Assembly (NCBI GenBank): GCA_905182985.1
Contig: CAJJDN010000023.1
Location: 376,598 to 440,597 of the forward strand
DNA from: Paramecium sonneborni
Taxonomy: Eukaryota; Ciliophora; Oligohymenophorea; Peniculida; Parameciidae
DNA length: 64,000 nucleotides
Direction of reading: 5' to 3'
In this document: piece after piece, positions 47,905-59,987 of the stretch
Layout: the number at the start of each line of letters is the position of its first letter
Numbering within the stretch: position 1 is the stretch's first letter
Notes under the pieces: generated by a model
Databases searched by the model: none
The model's input: only the letters and a program-made list of their open reading frames with translations
What the model was told of the DNA's origin: nothing
Program-made: the position numbers and the translations under genes

Positions 47905-50900
47905 TCAATTGATATTACACAATTCACAGACTTGGCACAAAATTCCATTTGATAAATGTCTACTCTTATCATATGAACAAAAATATATCTATTTTATATC
48001 ATTATTATAAGTGAGTGTATCTGCACATAAATTTTTAGCTCCTTCATTTAAATAAAATGGTTAAAAGTTAATTTAATATTCATTGGTCTAATACTATTGA
48101 CAATTATTAAATATCTTGATAGATAAAATATATTACTTTTTTAACATTTTCAAATACTGTCGGTTTAGCATAAGATGCATCTTTTGGAGCTTATTCCAAT
48201 AATTTAATTAATTGTTAAGCCAATTGAGATCCTGTTATGTAATTCTTATTTTTATATGATAAACTCATAGCAGCTCTTAAAGTTAAAGAACGATGAGCTG
48301 GTTATAAATCACACATTGACATATAACATGCCAATTCTATTTATCTAGAGATTTCTTAATCTTTTTTTGCTAATTCACATTTCATTGCCATGATATAATT
48401 TAAACAAATAGGAACAATATCATTATATTAATTCTAAAATATTGCTTATCTTAAAATAGTTTTAAATGTATTCAAAGAATCTTGGAATTTACCATCACTT
48501 GTTTATCTATATCCTAATTTAAGTTATTCTGTAAATGATTTATTAATAAAGATTTTATCTTATTATGATTAAACAATTAATGGAGAAGGGCATAAAAATG
48601 GAATTTAAGGTACATCTAGAATAGATCTCAAAGTTATCTATTTTAAATAATCTTTACAAGTTGTAAAGCTTACAAAATTATAATTTTATTAAAGAATTTA
48701 AAAACATTGTTAATACTATTCTGTAACTAAATATTCAACTGGCTATAATGCTTATGATAAAAATAAATCTTATACCTTTTTTATAATCTGGGTATCCAAA
48801 TTTTAACGATTTTAAATCCAAATTTTTTTAACTTTATTCATTATTTGCTAATAGTTCTACTTCATCTAAATCCCATTAACAGTCTTCAAATTATTCATTT
48901 TGATCATCTGCTTAATCAACATTTTAACTTTGTGTTTGTTTAATTTATTTATTTGTTTCTAAGATATCTGAATGATTAATTTTAATTGCATTGTTAATAT
49001 CCACTTCCTTTAATTTTTCAAATTTTATATTATCACCCGATAATTAGAATTATTCAACTTCATCTACAAAATTATGAGGCCAATTAATTGAAAATAAAGC
49101 ATTTTGATTTGATCTTATTATTGGAAGAGGAGTTATGATTACTTCCGGTTTTAAAGATTATAACCATTCAATATCTTCAGAGCAATTTTTATTTGTTTAA
49201 ACATTTAATCCATGAGCTAATTCACTAAGATTAGCTAATTTATCCAAATTACAGCTTTTTAAAAATGAAATTCTTTAATTTAAGCTTTCTGTTTATAATA
49301 ATGTATTAAATCTTAAATCTATATTTTTTTATTCTTTTGCTATATTACTTATTATATTAAGTTTTTCTTATTAACCAGTTATTGTATAAAGAAATGCCAA
49401 TTTATCAGATGCTCTTAATTTTGATGAACAAACCTCATAAATATTATGATTTCCTTATCTCATTGCTTCATCCATTAACAATTAGTAACATTTTGGATTC
49501 TTTAAATCTTCACATGTTCTATATGCCATTTCTAAATTATTTGAACAGAGAGCCAATTAAAATTTTGCTCTTTTATCATTTACTAATTAAAGAGCTAGTA
49601 TTGAATATCCTTTTTAGTATAAATAAGCAATAATTAAATCACCTAATTTTTAATGATTTTTTATAAAATTCTAAACAAAAGGAAGATTTTTTTCAATTAA
49701 TGCATATTTGAAAAATATTTCTGAAAAATCCATATTGATATTTTATAATTTTTCCATATTATCCATATAATGTAATTTATACTAAAAACCTGATTACTCT
49801 GGAATAGGTTATAATGAAATTAAATAAGGTACAGTTTCCATACTACAAATGATTCCATTATCTCCATTCAATAAAAGATATTTCACATGTACTTTTGTTG
49901 AATATAGTACAATATTAATTTCATCACTTAAAAATAAAATTGATTTAATGTTTATTTTTTCTAGAATATGTGTTATTGGTTATAAATCTTTTGTAAATAA
50001 ATAAATTCCTTTTTTAGATTGAATTAAAATACAATATTCATTTATTTTTATCTATTTTATATTTTAAAATTCTGTTGTACAAGAAACTTAATTTATAATT
50101 TTTTTTTAGATTGGATCAAAAATATTTATCATTAAATCTTAATAATAGATTACTTTTCCACCAACAAAAGTAAAAAGTCTATCTGCTTTATGATCTAAAG
50201 GAATTTGAGAATCAGTTTCAAAATTAAATATTTCCATTTCAGAATTTTCTTTTGATTTGAGAATCTTATATTTTCCTATAAAAATAGCTGATTTAGCTAA
50301 AAAGAATTTTGATTTATTAGTTTATTAATCAAAAACTAAAAATTTAGAAACTCCTTTTGATTTATTATGAGAATGATTTTTTAATTTAGCAATTAATTGA
50401 GGCTTCTAATTATCATAAATATTATATAGAATTGATTCAACATTATCTTAAAGTAAATTATCATTAACACATGATAATTCTTATAGATTTTTAATGATTT
50501 TATCAGATCCATTTTATAAATCTATAATTTTAATAAATTTTCTAGTTCCTAAATATAAGATATTATTATAAACTAAATGAAAAGCAGGCCTATTTTTAAA
50601 TAATGTAAATATATATAAGGCAGAATCACTACCTCCAGCAAAATAATTATTTGATTAATGAACAGCACATACCCAAAATCTATCTAATTCATAATTAGTA
50701 AAACAATCAACTTCAATTTTTTTCTTTATATCCCATAATCTTAATGTTTTATCTTCTGAATTAGATATGAAATAAGAATAATCTCCAAAAGGATGAAACA
50801 TAACACTACTAACATTATTCTAAAAAGATTAAATTAAAAAATACTGTATGTCCATTATAAGAATCTAATTCATAAACTCTTGTGTCAGTGAATTTCCAAA

Positions 50901-51616
50901 TTTTAATTTTTCTATCATCAGAAGCAGATAATATAGTATTTTCTTTTGGATTAAATGAACACCAATTTACACCTTAATTATGTCCTTCTAATATTTAAAC
51001 TAATTCTAATTCATTAGTTGATTCTCCTAATTATATCTTTATAATATTAAAATGTATATGATTACATTTTTTGATGTAAATTTCTTTTTAAGTTAAGTTA
51101 TTGACCACAATCTAATAGTTTAATCTAATGAACATGTAATCATAAAATCTTTAGATGGATGAAATTCACAATGCATTACATAATGACTATGTCCTGTAAC
51201 TATAGCTATCATCTATCTAGATTAATAATTCCAAATTCTTGATGTTGAATCATCAGATCCTGATACACACCATGGTAATTCTGAGTGAAAATTTACACAT
51301 CTTACAAAATCTAAATGACCACGCAATACAAATTAACATTTTTTAGTTTTATAATTCCATACTCTTACAGTAAAATCATCACTACCTGATACAAATAAAC
51401 ATAAAGATTAATGGAATTAAACTGATCTCACAGGTCCTTCATGTTCAAAGAATTCATTTATTGTCTTTATTACATTAATTTATTTAATACTCTTCCATAT
51501 CTGTAATCAATCATTTAAATTTCACCTGAATGAAGACCAACTAAAAGCCATGGCTATTTTGGATGAAATGATAATCCTTTTATTCTTTCTGTTTTTTTGT
51601 GAAATTTTACAATCAT
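47905..51616 (-). CDS. COPA: Coatomer subunit alpha (alpha-COP)
   Basis: About 1,215 aa; human alpha-COP is 1,224. The N-terminal WD40 propeller is clear: RIKGLSFHPKQPWLLVGLHS, EHEGPVRSVQFH, LFVSGSDDFTVRVWNYKTKK, GHLDFVRCVNFHSELPWCVS, GHSHYVMHCEFHPSKDFMIT, CSLDQTIRLWSI. The middle is the second propeller and helical solenoid. The C-terminus CSYDKSRHLSNGILCQVCEL matches the Cys-containing end of alpha-COP. It coats retrograde Golgi-to-ER vesicles and binds KKxx cargo. Two introns are placed (26 nt after DYRYGR; 25 nt after a GHT motif near 50,850); the remaining length is not a multiple of three, so at least one further intron is unplaced. Confidence 0.93.
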
Positions 51617-51636
51617 TTTAATTATTATTTATTGAA

Positions 51637-52449
51637 TCAATATATAATACAATTTTCTTTATGTTTTTCTTTCTTGTTTTTAAATTATGTACTCTTATCT
51701 TCTAAATCTTCTTATTTTGATTAATTTGTTGATATTTGACTTTCAGGTTTTACTTATTTTTCTTATTACTCTATTAATTCCTATTTTTTTTTATCATACT
51801 AACTATTAATACATATAATTACATTTAATTACAGATCCTATTAATTCTTCTCTTATTTTTAAAGATTCTCATTTTATTTTACGTTTTATTCTTTTCCTAA
51901 TTTTATTGTAAATCTTTTTTTCTCAATCTAATTACTGAAATCAGAAATTTCATATTCTAGTTTTTCTAATTATGTTTATTCTCCTTATATATTTTATTCC
52001 AGTCTTTTATTATTCTCTATCTATTATCTAATTGTATTAATTTTCTAATCAAATTAATCTTATAAACTTCTTTCTTGAGATATATGTTCAGACTCTTATC
52101 TTTCAAATTAGTTTTAGAGTTCCTTTATTTATTCTTTCATTGAATCATTTTTTTCTTATTGTTTTTAAATTTAAATCTTTAATTCTTTTATAGCTTCCTT
52201 CTTCGTTTTTATTTATTATTTCTTTAACTTTTCTTAATCTACCATTTAAATTCTTTTAAAACATAAATCACATGATCTTTTATCATTTATTAGTTTATTA
52301 GAACAAGTCTTACATACAGGGTTTCCACAAACTCTACTTTAAAATTTAACAGATAAATACCAATGATGTGCTTTTCCACATTTAGAAAAAGGTAATTCAC
52401 AGATTATACAATTGTTTCCTTATAACCATTCTGATTCATCATCTTTCAT
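51637..52449 (-). CDS. Zinc-finger (FYVE/RING-like) coiled-coil protein
   Basis: 270 aa, no intron. Residues ~15-65 hold paired cysteines: NNCIICELPFSKCGKAHHWY, VCGNPVCKTCSNKLINDKRS, CDLCFKR, i.e. C-x2-C, C, HH, C-x4-C-x2-C, C-x2-C, in the manner of a FYVE/RING-type treble-clef finger. The rest is coiled coil (QIKTKKEAIKELKIQIQK, EQIKELQNQFERQESEHISQ, INTIRQQIENNKRLEQ) ending in a charged tail. FYVE fingers bind PtdIns3P on endosomes; the full RRHHCR signature is not present, so lipid binding is unproven. It ends 20 bp before the alpha-COP start. Confidence 0.72.
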
Positions 52450-52850
52450 TTTTATACTTTAAATATAGAGTTTATTTTCTTAGGCAACTCCATAATTAAA
52501 TGTTTATTAATCAAAAGAACTTGTTTTATTGAGCATCTCAAAATATTTAATAAATTTTAATTTAAACAATAATAATGATAATAATATTTCTATAAGAATA
52601 TGTTTTAGCTGTTTCTAGTTATATTTAATGAGATCTATATTTGATTATATTTATTGATAAAAAAAGAGATAAATGTTAATTATGAATTGAAAGAGTAGAA
52701 TTTTTAAAATTAAGAGTAGAATTTATAATATAAAATATAAGTAATTGTATAAAATTTAGAATATTGAATAGAAAAAGAAATGTAAAATAATTTGGTTGAT
52801 GTCTAAATGAAGAGTTAAGTTTAATAATATATTAATTTAAATTATTTAAT
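52450..52850. other. Spacer between divergent genes
   Basis: 401 bp, A/T rich, presumably holding promoters of both flanking genes; no motif stands out. Confidence 0.5.
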
Positions 52851-55507
52851 ATGGCATAGAACCAAATAGTAGGAGCAATAAAAATAAAAGATGGCTTGTT
52901 TATTGGAGATGAATATGCATCTTAGGTTTGGTATTTGATTCAATAAAGGATCGTGAATTCATAATGACAAATAAAGTTACTCATATAATAAATTGTGCTG
53001 GAACGGAAGTACAAAATAAATGGACATTAATGGGAGCAAAGTATTTAACTTTTAATTGGTTGGAGTAAGATAATGAAGTATTGATTAAAAATAATATATT
53101 TAGGTTTTATTTGATGAAAGAAATGAAAATGTTAATAAAATATTTACATTCATAGAAGAATGTTTTCAATAAGGAGAGAGTTGCTTAGTCCATTCAGTTA
53201 GAGGGTAGAGTAGAGCTTGTTGTGTACTTGCAGCATATTTTATGAAAAAGTTCGTTAAAATATTTAAATTTAATAGATATTCATGGACACTGTATAAAAC
53301 TCTTGAATATCTAAATTCAAGAAGACCAGATCTAGAAATTAGAGCATCTTTCTTTTATTAATTAAATGCTTTAGAAAGTAGAATGACTAAATAAGGACCA
53401 AAAAGAACAGCTTCTTGGAATGAATTAACTTCTGATGATTAAAACCCTTTATAAATGCAAGATGAATTAATTATTAGAAATACCTTCTTAAATTCACATA
53501 ATGGACCTGTTGATGAAATATATACAAATTTACAAGCTAAATAAGTAAAATATTTAATTCATTCTTTTAAGGGTGTGTTATCAAAAGTTACAAATTAAAA
53601 GTTAAAATGGAAAGATTAAATCAATAAAGAAAATATTTCTTTAGCCACTGTTGTTTATTCCGGTTCTCCTGATTTTGTTCCTGTTTCTGATATTAATTTA
53701 AAAGTTGATCCATTAATACCACCTATTCTAAAAGTAAATCTTAATCTTTAATTAGGGAGCATAAAAGAATTAATCTTTAATATAACCTCCTAAACAACCA
53801 TAAATTTAATCAAATTTTACTAAAAGTTCTCAAAATGCACCTTAAGTAAGATCTGCCAGTAGTAAATCTTAATAATAAGATTAAAGTGATCTTTAATTAA
53901 ATTCTAATATTACATCAGCTAATCTTACTAATAATCCATCCTTTTAAAATCTATTAATGTGTGCTATGAAAACCAAAACCCCTTAATAATAATAAGAATT
54001 ACCTATTAAAAAAAATAATAATTTAATTAAGACTTAAATTGAAAATCAAAACAATTTACCTATGTCTTAAATTGCAGCAAACTTAGTTTAATTTTAAGCA
54101 TCTACTAATCTTAATTCTGGAATTAGAAGTAATTCTTTGTAATAAAATGATGAAAAAAAAAATTAAATCGACACCAATAATAACAATAGACCTAGCTCTG
54201 TTAAATAAAAAGATAATTAACCATCTATTTTAACCAATTTCTAAGAATTTAAAAACTAAGTTTAATAATCTTTAAATTATTTCAATAAATAATAAGAGAC
54301 TATTTTAAATATGGATAAATAATCATTACAATCTTAAACTACATAATTAACAACATAATCAAATACTACTTAATAATAATAATAAACATTATAGTCTGTT
54401 TAATAATAGTAAACATTATTATCTGTTTCATAAAATAATGCTCAACAAAAAAGTAAATTAGAGTAATTAATTAGTCCAACCTTAATTTAGTAAATGAATT
54501 CTACAAAACATTCTGAAATATAAAAAACACTAACTTAATCAATATCTTAATTACAATCTAGTTATCAGAAATTTTAATAATTATAATAAAAGAACTAAAT
54601 TAAATAATCATAATCATAATCATGTATTTAGAAATAAAATGCATAAATAAATGATGTTTCAATTGCCAATCCTTCTGGATTAAATTTAGTTAAAGTTTAA
54701 GAAAGAAGTACTTCCTTAACCAAAAATTAAGATAATACAGATTAAAAAAATAGACCTAATAGTGCTGAAGTAAAAGATGGTTTTAGAGGGGTTAATTAAA
54801 CAAAAAAAGATAGTTTGTCTCCATTTTAAAAAGATCCTGTCAAAAAAGTAACTTAATAGGGTCCTCCTTTACCTTAATCCAGTTCTTAGATTTATTTAAG
54901 AAATGTTTAATGTAGAAGATAAGCTGCATCCACATTAAGAAATCAATAGAAACCAAATAATTCGTTTTAAGATAAATATCTAAATTAAAGTGCCAATCAG
55001 GTTTAAAATAATAGTAGTTTTAATAATAATAGTAATTCTGCAATCGAAACTGATTAAAAATAATCAACTAAAGGAGTAGTTACTGATTTAAATCAATTTA
55101 AAAAACTTATATCTCCATAAAATTTAACAAAAAGCTAAGCTTAGTTTGTTAAAAATTAACCTATAAGAGTTTTATAAGAATTGACAGAAAAAACTTAGTC
55201 TTAAAAATAAGTGTATGTTTTATAATTTTATTATTAGTAAAGCTAAAGATAATGTTTCATCAACTAGTTTTACTATGGTCTAAAAACCATCTACAGTAAA
55301 TACAAGAACTTTTTCACCAGCCATAAAAAGTATAATTATATTAATTTATTTTTAGATGAAACCAAAAATAAACCAAATAACTCAACAAATGTAAGATAAA
55401 AAGTTAGGAATTCTTCCCCTGGTATATCTAAAGATTAGGATTCCTCTAATTCATTATAAAATGTATCGTCGACTTTTTAAGGCAAAAATAGTTGGAAAAT
55501 GCTCTGA
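52851..55507 (+). CDS. Dual-specificity pseudophosphatase (catalytic Cys to Ser) with long Gln/Asn-rich tail
   Basis: 835 aa after six introns (23, 26, 27, 22, 25, 26 nt). Residues ~1-160 are a DSP domain: VGAIKIKDGLFIGDEYASQD, THIINCAGTEV, YLTFNWLEQD, IFTFIEECFQQGESCLVHS, ACCVLAAYFMKKYSWTLYKT, LEYLNSRRPDLEIRASFFYQ. The signature loop reads HSVRGQSR: Ser replaces the catalytic Cys of HCx5R, while the Arg is kept, as in STYX-type pseudophosphatases. A second folded region extends to ~residue 260. The remaining ~570 residues are low complexity (Gln, Asn, Ser), with long runs written as TAA. It probably binds rather than hydrolyses phosphoproteins. The 27-nt intron is in frame and lacks TGA. Confidence 0.85.
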
Positions 55508-55695
55508 TTCATCTATTTTATTTTTATTATACCTTTTAACACTATTATTAGATATAAAATTATGTTATATTATATATCATAAATCATTAACAGAATCAAA
55601 AAGTACTAATTCTTTTTACATATTTCTAAAAGTATCTTCAACAACAACATTTGGACTTTTTTGTTATTGAAATAAAATAGGTAATCCTTAATTAT
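55508..55695. other. Short convergent spacer
   Basis: 188 bp between two converging genes; A/T rich. Confidence 0.5.
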
Positions 55696-57030
55696 TCATA
55701 TATCCTCGAATGTTGTTTTCTTTTTATCTAATATCACAACTATTTAATCATTTAACTATAATTACATGTCTAATTATTAAATCAAAAATTTTTCATTACT
55801 ATTTTTCAAGGATTAACTATCCTACTCAGTAGAATAAAGTAAATTTTATAAATTTTATATTTCATAATGTTGATTCATAATTGTTTATTATTAAGATTCA
55901 ATTTATTTTTTTTAAATTTGAATTAATTATTTTAATTTATTATATTATTTTTATAAAATAGTGTTGGAAGTAGTATTTTCTTTTTTTTCATTTAATCCTA
56001 GTGAATTAATTAATGTCTAAAATTCTATCAATTTTTATTCACATATAGCTTTTTCTGATAAAATTTATTCTAATTAAGTTTGATAATATAAAATATCTGA
56101 GTTTCTTGAATTAAATTCTTCTTATTTATTTTCATTCTATTTTTCTTAGTTATAGACATATGATTATTATTACGTTAGATTCCTTCTAATAATTTCCTAT
56201 TATTCTATTATCTCAAGTTATTATTTTAAATTAGATATTGCTTAATCCTTATTTTAAAGCAACTATTTATATTCTCTAAGTTCATTTTAAAGTTATTAAA
56301 TTTCATAATTTTTAAGATTTAAAATCTAATCACTATGGGATTATGTTTAATTTCTTTCATTTTAAATAAGTTTTACATCTTCTATTAATTATTAATTTTG
56401 CTGCTTTAACATCATATATTCATTATTTTATTGATCAAAATTTTATCTCATAATCTCAATATCTTTAAATAAACTGTCACTTTATTTAAATAACTTTTAA
56501 TTTTCTAAGCATAATTTATTATTAATTTCTTATAATTTTTAATTTTCTTATTCTTTAAATATTAATAATTCCTATGTTTCTTTTAATTGCAAATTTATTT
56601 ATTCTCTCTTTTTATCAATTTTTGTATTAGATTACTAAGGGTAGAAACTGATGATACTTAATTATTCATCTAATTATTTTTATTATGGTTTAACTTAAGC
56701 ATATGAATGAGGACTCAAAGATAGATTATGTTAAGAAGAGAGAGGAACTTTTTCAATTGAAGAGGAAATTTAAGTTTTAGTAGGTGTTTTTTTCATTAAA
56801 TTTTCACTTGATCTATTTTGAGAATTATCAAGTCTTAAATTACTTGTACTACTTTAATGACTTTATCTTAGTATTTCTAATTTTTTAGAAGATTATTGTG
56901 AATCGATTTTATTTTTATTATTAATCATGTCTATTCTTATATGTTGCATAGGTATAGTTAAAACATCTGTATTAGGATATTTTTATGGTTTGTCTTATGA
57001 TGAAGAAATTTTGGATTTTAAATTATTCAT
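55696..57030 (-). CDS. Coiled-coil protein, 444 aa
   Basis: Intronless. The N-terminal ~130 residues are Ser/Gln-rich (MNNLKSKISSSQDKPQ, RLDNSQNRSSENLMKKTPTK, SSSIEKVPLSSQHNLSLSP) with many possible phosphosites. From residue ~150 the protein is continuous coiled coil: KRAQ-like heptads such as KKREQINLQLKETQELLIFK, QEINNKLCLENQKLFKQSDS, EIMRQNFDQQNNEYMMLKQQ, LNLKNYEIQQLQNELREYK, and LEQILSEKAICEQKLIEFQT. The C-terminus ends DKKKTTFEDI. It lies 54 bp upstream of the katanin p80 end, on the same strand. Likely cytoskeletal or centriolar; no specific family. Confidence 0.72.
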
Positions 57031-57084
57031 TAACGACTTAAATATTATATATATAAAATAGAAATAAAATTGCCTTCAACACTA

Positions 57085-59366
57085 TCAAATATGTTGATTA
57101 ATTTTCTTCATCATTTCAAAAACTTCTAATTACAATTTTTTAGCCATTTCTGTTAACTCATCTTTATTTCTTTCAAGTAATTTTTGCATTTTAGGCATTT
57201 ATGCTATAATTTTTAGCTATTCTATAATTCTATCATATTTTTATATTCTTTCTTCTCTTGCTAAATCTGCTTTGGATAATTAATTGAAAAGTTTAATATT
57301 CAGTATTTCCTATAAAATTTGTTTAAATCATACTTCTCTAAATTAACAAAGAGATTTATAAGCAAAATCTAAACCAGTTTTGATATGAAATGCAAATCTA
57401 GATTCAATTAATAATCTAGCTTTTTCCAATAACATTGGAAAATTATCTATTGGGATTTATGTAAACTTAGGTTATTATGAACACAAAGAAATTACATCTT
57501 ACAAATTTTAAGGATCTGTTACTCTAAATTTATAACTAATTTTACTAATTTATAGCATTGACAGCTGATTTAATATTATTATTAGTCCACCAACAAATTA
57601 TTGGTTTCATAAATTTCATTCTTTATGATAATATTTAATTAATTCGATTATGATCTTTAGTAATTTCATGAATTAGATCTACTTATTTAAATTTCTCCTT
57701 ATTTTGATCGCCTAACATAAACTAAGATAATGTTAATTCACTAGTTTTCATGATATCTACATCCTCTTCAAAGTTTTCTTCCTCAATGAAATTGACTTAT
57801 TTAACAATTTAAGGCATTTATTAGATAGCTTAAAATTCTTATTTATTTTTTTATTAATGTTAATTATTTACTAAAAATTCCTAATTTTATTGTTATAAAG
57901 TATGTAAATTTAATTATTAATTTTACTAATTAGGTAAAACAATTTAATATTAATATAGTAATTATTACTACTACTATTATTATTATTATTCAACTTATTA
58001 TAAAAAATATCCATTTTAATTATTATTACTATGAGGATTATTAATAAATGGTGTATTATTAATTTGAGGTTGAATAGGTGGAAACATTGGTTATGGTTAA
58101 CAAGATTAATAATCCTTAGTGATTTCATTTTATTTTTATTTATCACATTAATTATTTTAATTTACTATTAAATTTTGTCCTTGTATTTATTAAGATGGTT
58201 TGCTTTTTAACTTATTTTCTTACTCTTAGACTTTAGGTGTTATTGTTTAGATTTCTTGTCTTCTATCAGGAGTTCTTCCTCTTTATTTAGAATTGTTATT
58301 AGCAGTTTATTTTTATTCATTAATTTTATTATCCAAACAGATGGATTTTAAAGAAACATTATGTAAAGTGAAACCTGTTTAAGGATTGGAAGCTAATCCA
58401 AACAATTACTCTTAATCTTGTATAATAATCATATCTTAAACTCCTTTCCACATACTTTCTACATTATCTAATAATTAACAATCATGATCAAGGTCCCATA
58501 CTTTCAAAGATTCATGTGTTGCTGAAAATAATAATTTACCGTTTTCATTTATAAGAATATTTTAAATAGGAGTAGAATCTGTTCTAGTCATAGATATCTG
58601 TAATATGTATATTCTATTACTTAATTAAGTCGATCTAAATCCCAAATTCTAATACAACGATCTGCACCTCCAGAAGCTAATAATTTTTATTATGGATTAA
58701 ATGTTAAACATGTAATCGCACTGTCATGCTGTAAAAAAGATGTTATTAATTTTCCTTATGCTATATCCCAAATTTTCACTTATCCATCATTAGAACCAGA
58801 TGCTAATAATTTAGAATCAGGTGAAACAGCTAATGCATTGATTTACATAGTATGTCCTTTAAACTAATTTACTGCAGTTTTAGATCTCAAATCCCATTAT
58901 TTAATTGATGTATCATATGCTCCACTTAATAATAAATTTTTAAATTCATTTGATGGATATATGCATAGAGCATTCACGCAAGCAGAATGTCCTTTGAGTG
59001 TTTGAAGTACTTTATTTAACTTGTACGAATACATCTTTTGTTTTCTACATCCCATACATTTATAATTCCTCTATTTGATCCTGAAAATATTTCTTCTTCA
59101 CAAAAACTAAAGCAGATACTGGCAACTTCAACTTAAGAATTAGAATTATTTTAAGAATTTAATGTCTAGCTTTCTATCATTTTAATACAGCAATAGGTTT
59201 CGATTCTCCTGTTTGCCAAATTTGAACACAATTTTTATCATCTCCACTTGCAAAAATTTTCTTAGAATTTATTCCAAATTTCGCACATTGAATTTTAGAG
59301 GAAATATTTAAATCACCTCAATGATAGTTTAAAATTTTTACATATTTTCTGATTTCTTTTTTTCAT
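57085..59366 (-). CDS. KATNB1: Katanin p80 WD40-containing subunit
   Basis: 713 aa after six introns (25, 23, 23, 23, 22, 24 nt); animal p80 is about 655. WD40 propeller: KIQCAKFGINSKKIFASGDD, IFSGSNRGIINVWDVENKR, LKGHSACVNALCIYPSNEF, GAYDTSIKQWDLRSK, SPDSKLLASGSNDGQVKIWD, FNPQQKLLASGGADRCIRIW, and ENGKLLFSATHESLKVWDLD. A Gln/Asn-rich linker follows. The C-terminus is the con80 domain: FKQVDLIHEITKDHNRINQI, ICWWTNNNIKSAVNAINQ, IPIDNFPMLLEKARLLIESR, FAFHIKTGLDFAYKSLCQF. Con80 binds the p60 AAA ATPase and the complex severs microtubules, important in ciliary biology. The WD40/con80 layout makes the assignment firm. Confidence 0.93.
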
Positions 59367-59987
59367 TTCCTTATTTTAAATTTAATTTAATATAAAAAAA
59401 ATTCATTTTAAATAATCAATTTAAAAAATTTTAACTTTTCTTATTCTTTTGCTTAAATACATTTTTCAACTTAATATCTCATCAAATTTAATGATTTAAG
59501 AAAATTAAAATTGATTATTATTTAAAATGCTACTTATTAAGAACCGATTTCAAGAATTTAAGTAGCATATTTTTACATTATTTTAATCTTATGCTGCTAT
59601 TGCATCTGAAAAATAAATAATTTAAAAAAAAAGCCATTTTTAATGTTTTCTAATTTTGTTTATACTTAACTATTACAATATAATAATTTTATTTATATAT
59701 AAAGGGCATATTGATAATTTAAAATTTAATATACCTAACATGTTCAGAATTATTTTAATCTCAATAATATTTATTATAAAATTTTTATATGTTTCCTTTA
59801 CTATAAATGTACTAGTATGTTAAGTCGCCTTTTAAATTTTTATTAGCTAAATATTTATAAACATGAAATTTGTTAAGCAATATTTATTTAAAAGTTTTGG
59901 AAATTCCAAAAATTGGATTTTAAGTGTCTAAAAATTTATCCAATGAGTTTTAATTATTAATTTTTTAAACAGAAAGGAATTTAAACT
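59367..59987. other. Divergent spacer, nothing recognised
   Basis: About 620 bp of A/T-rich DNA between divergent genes. Confidence 0.5.
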
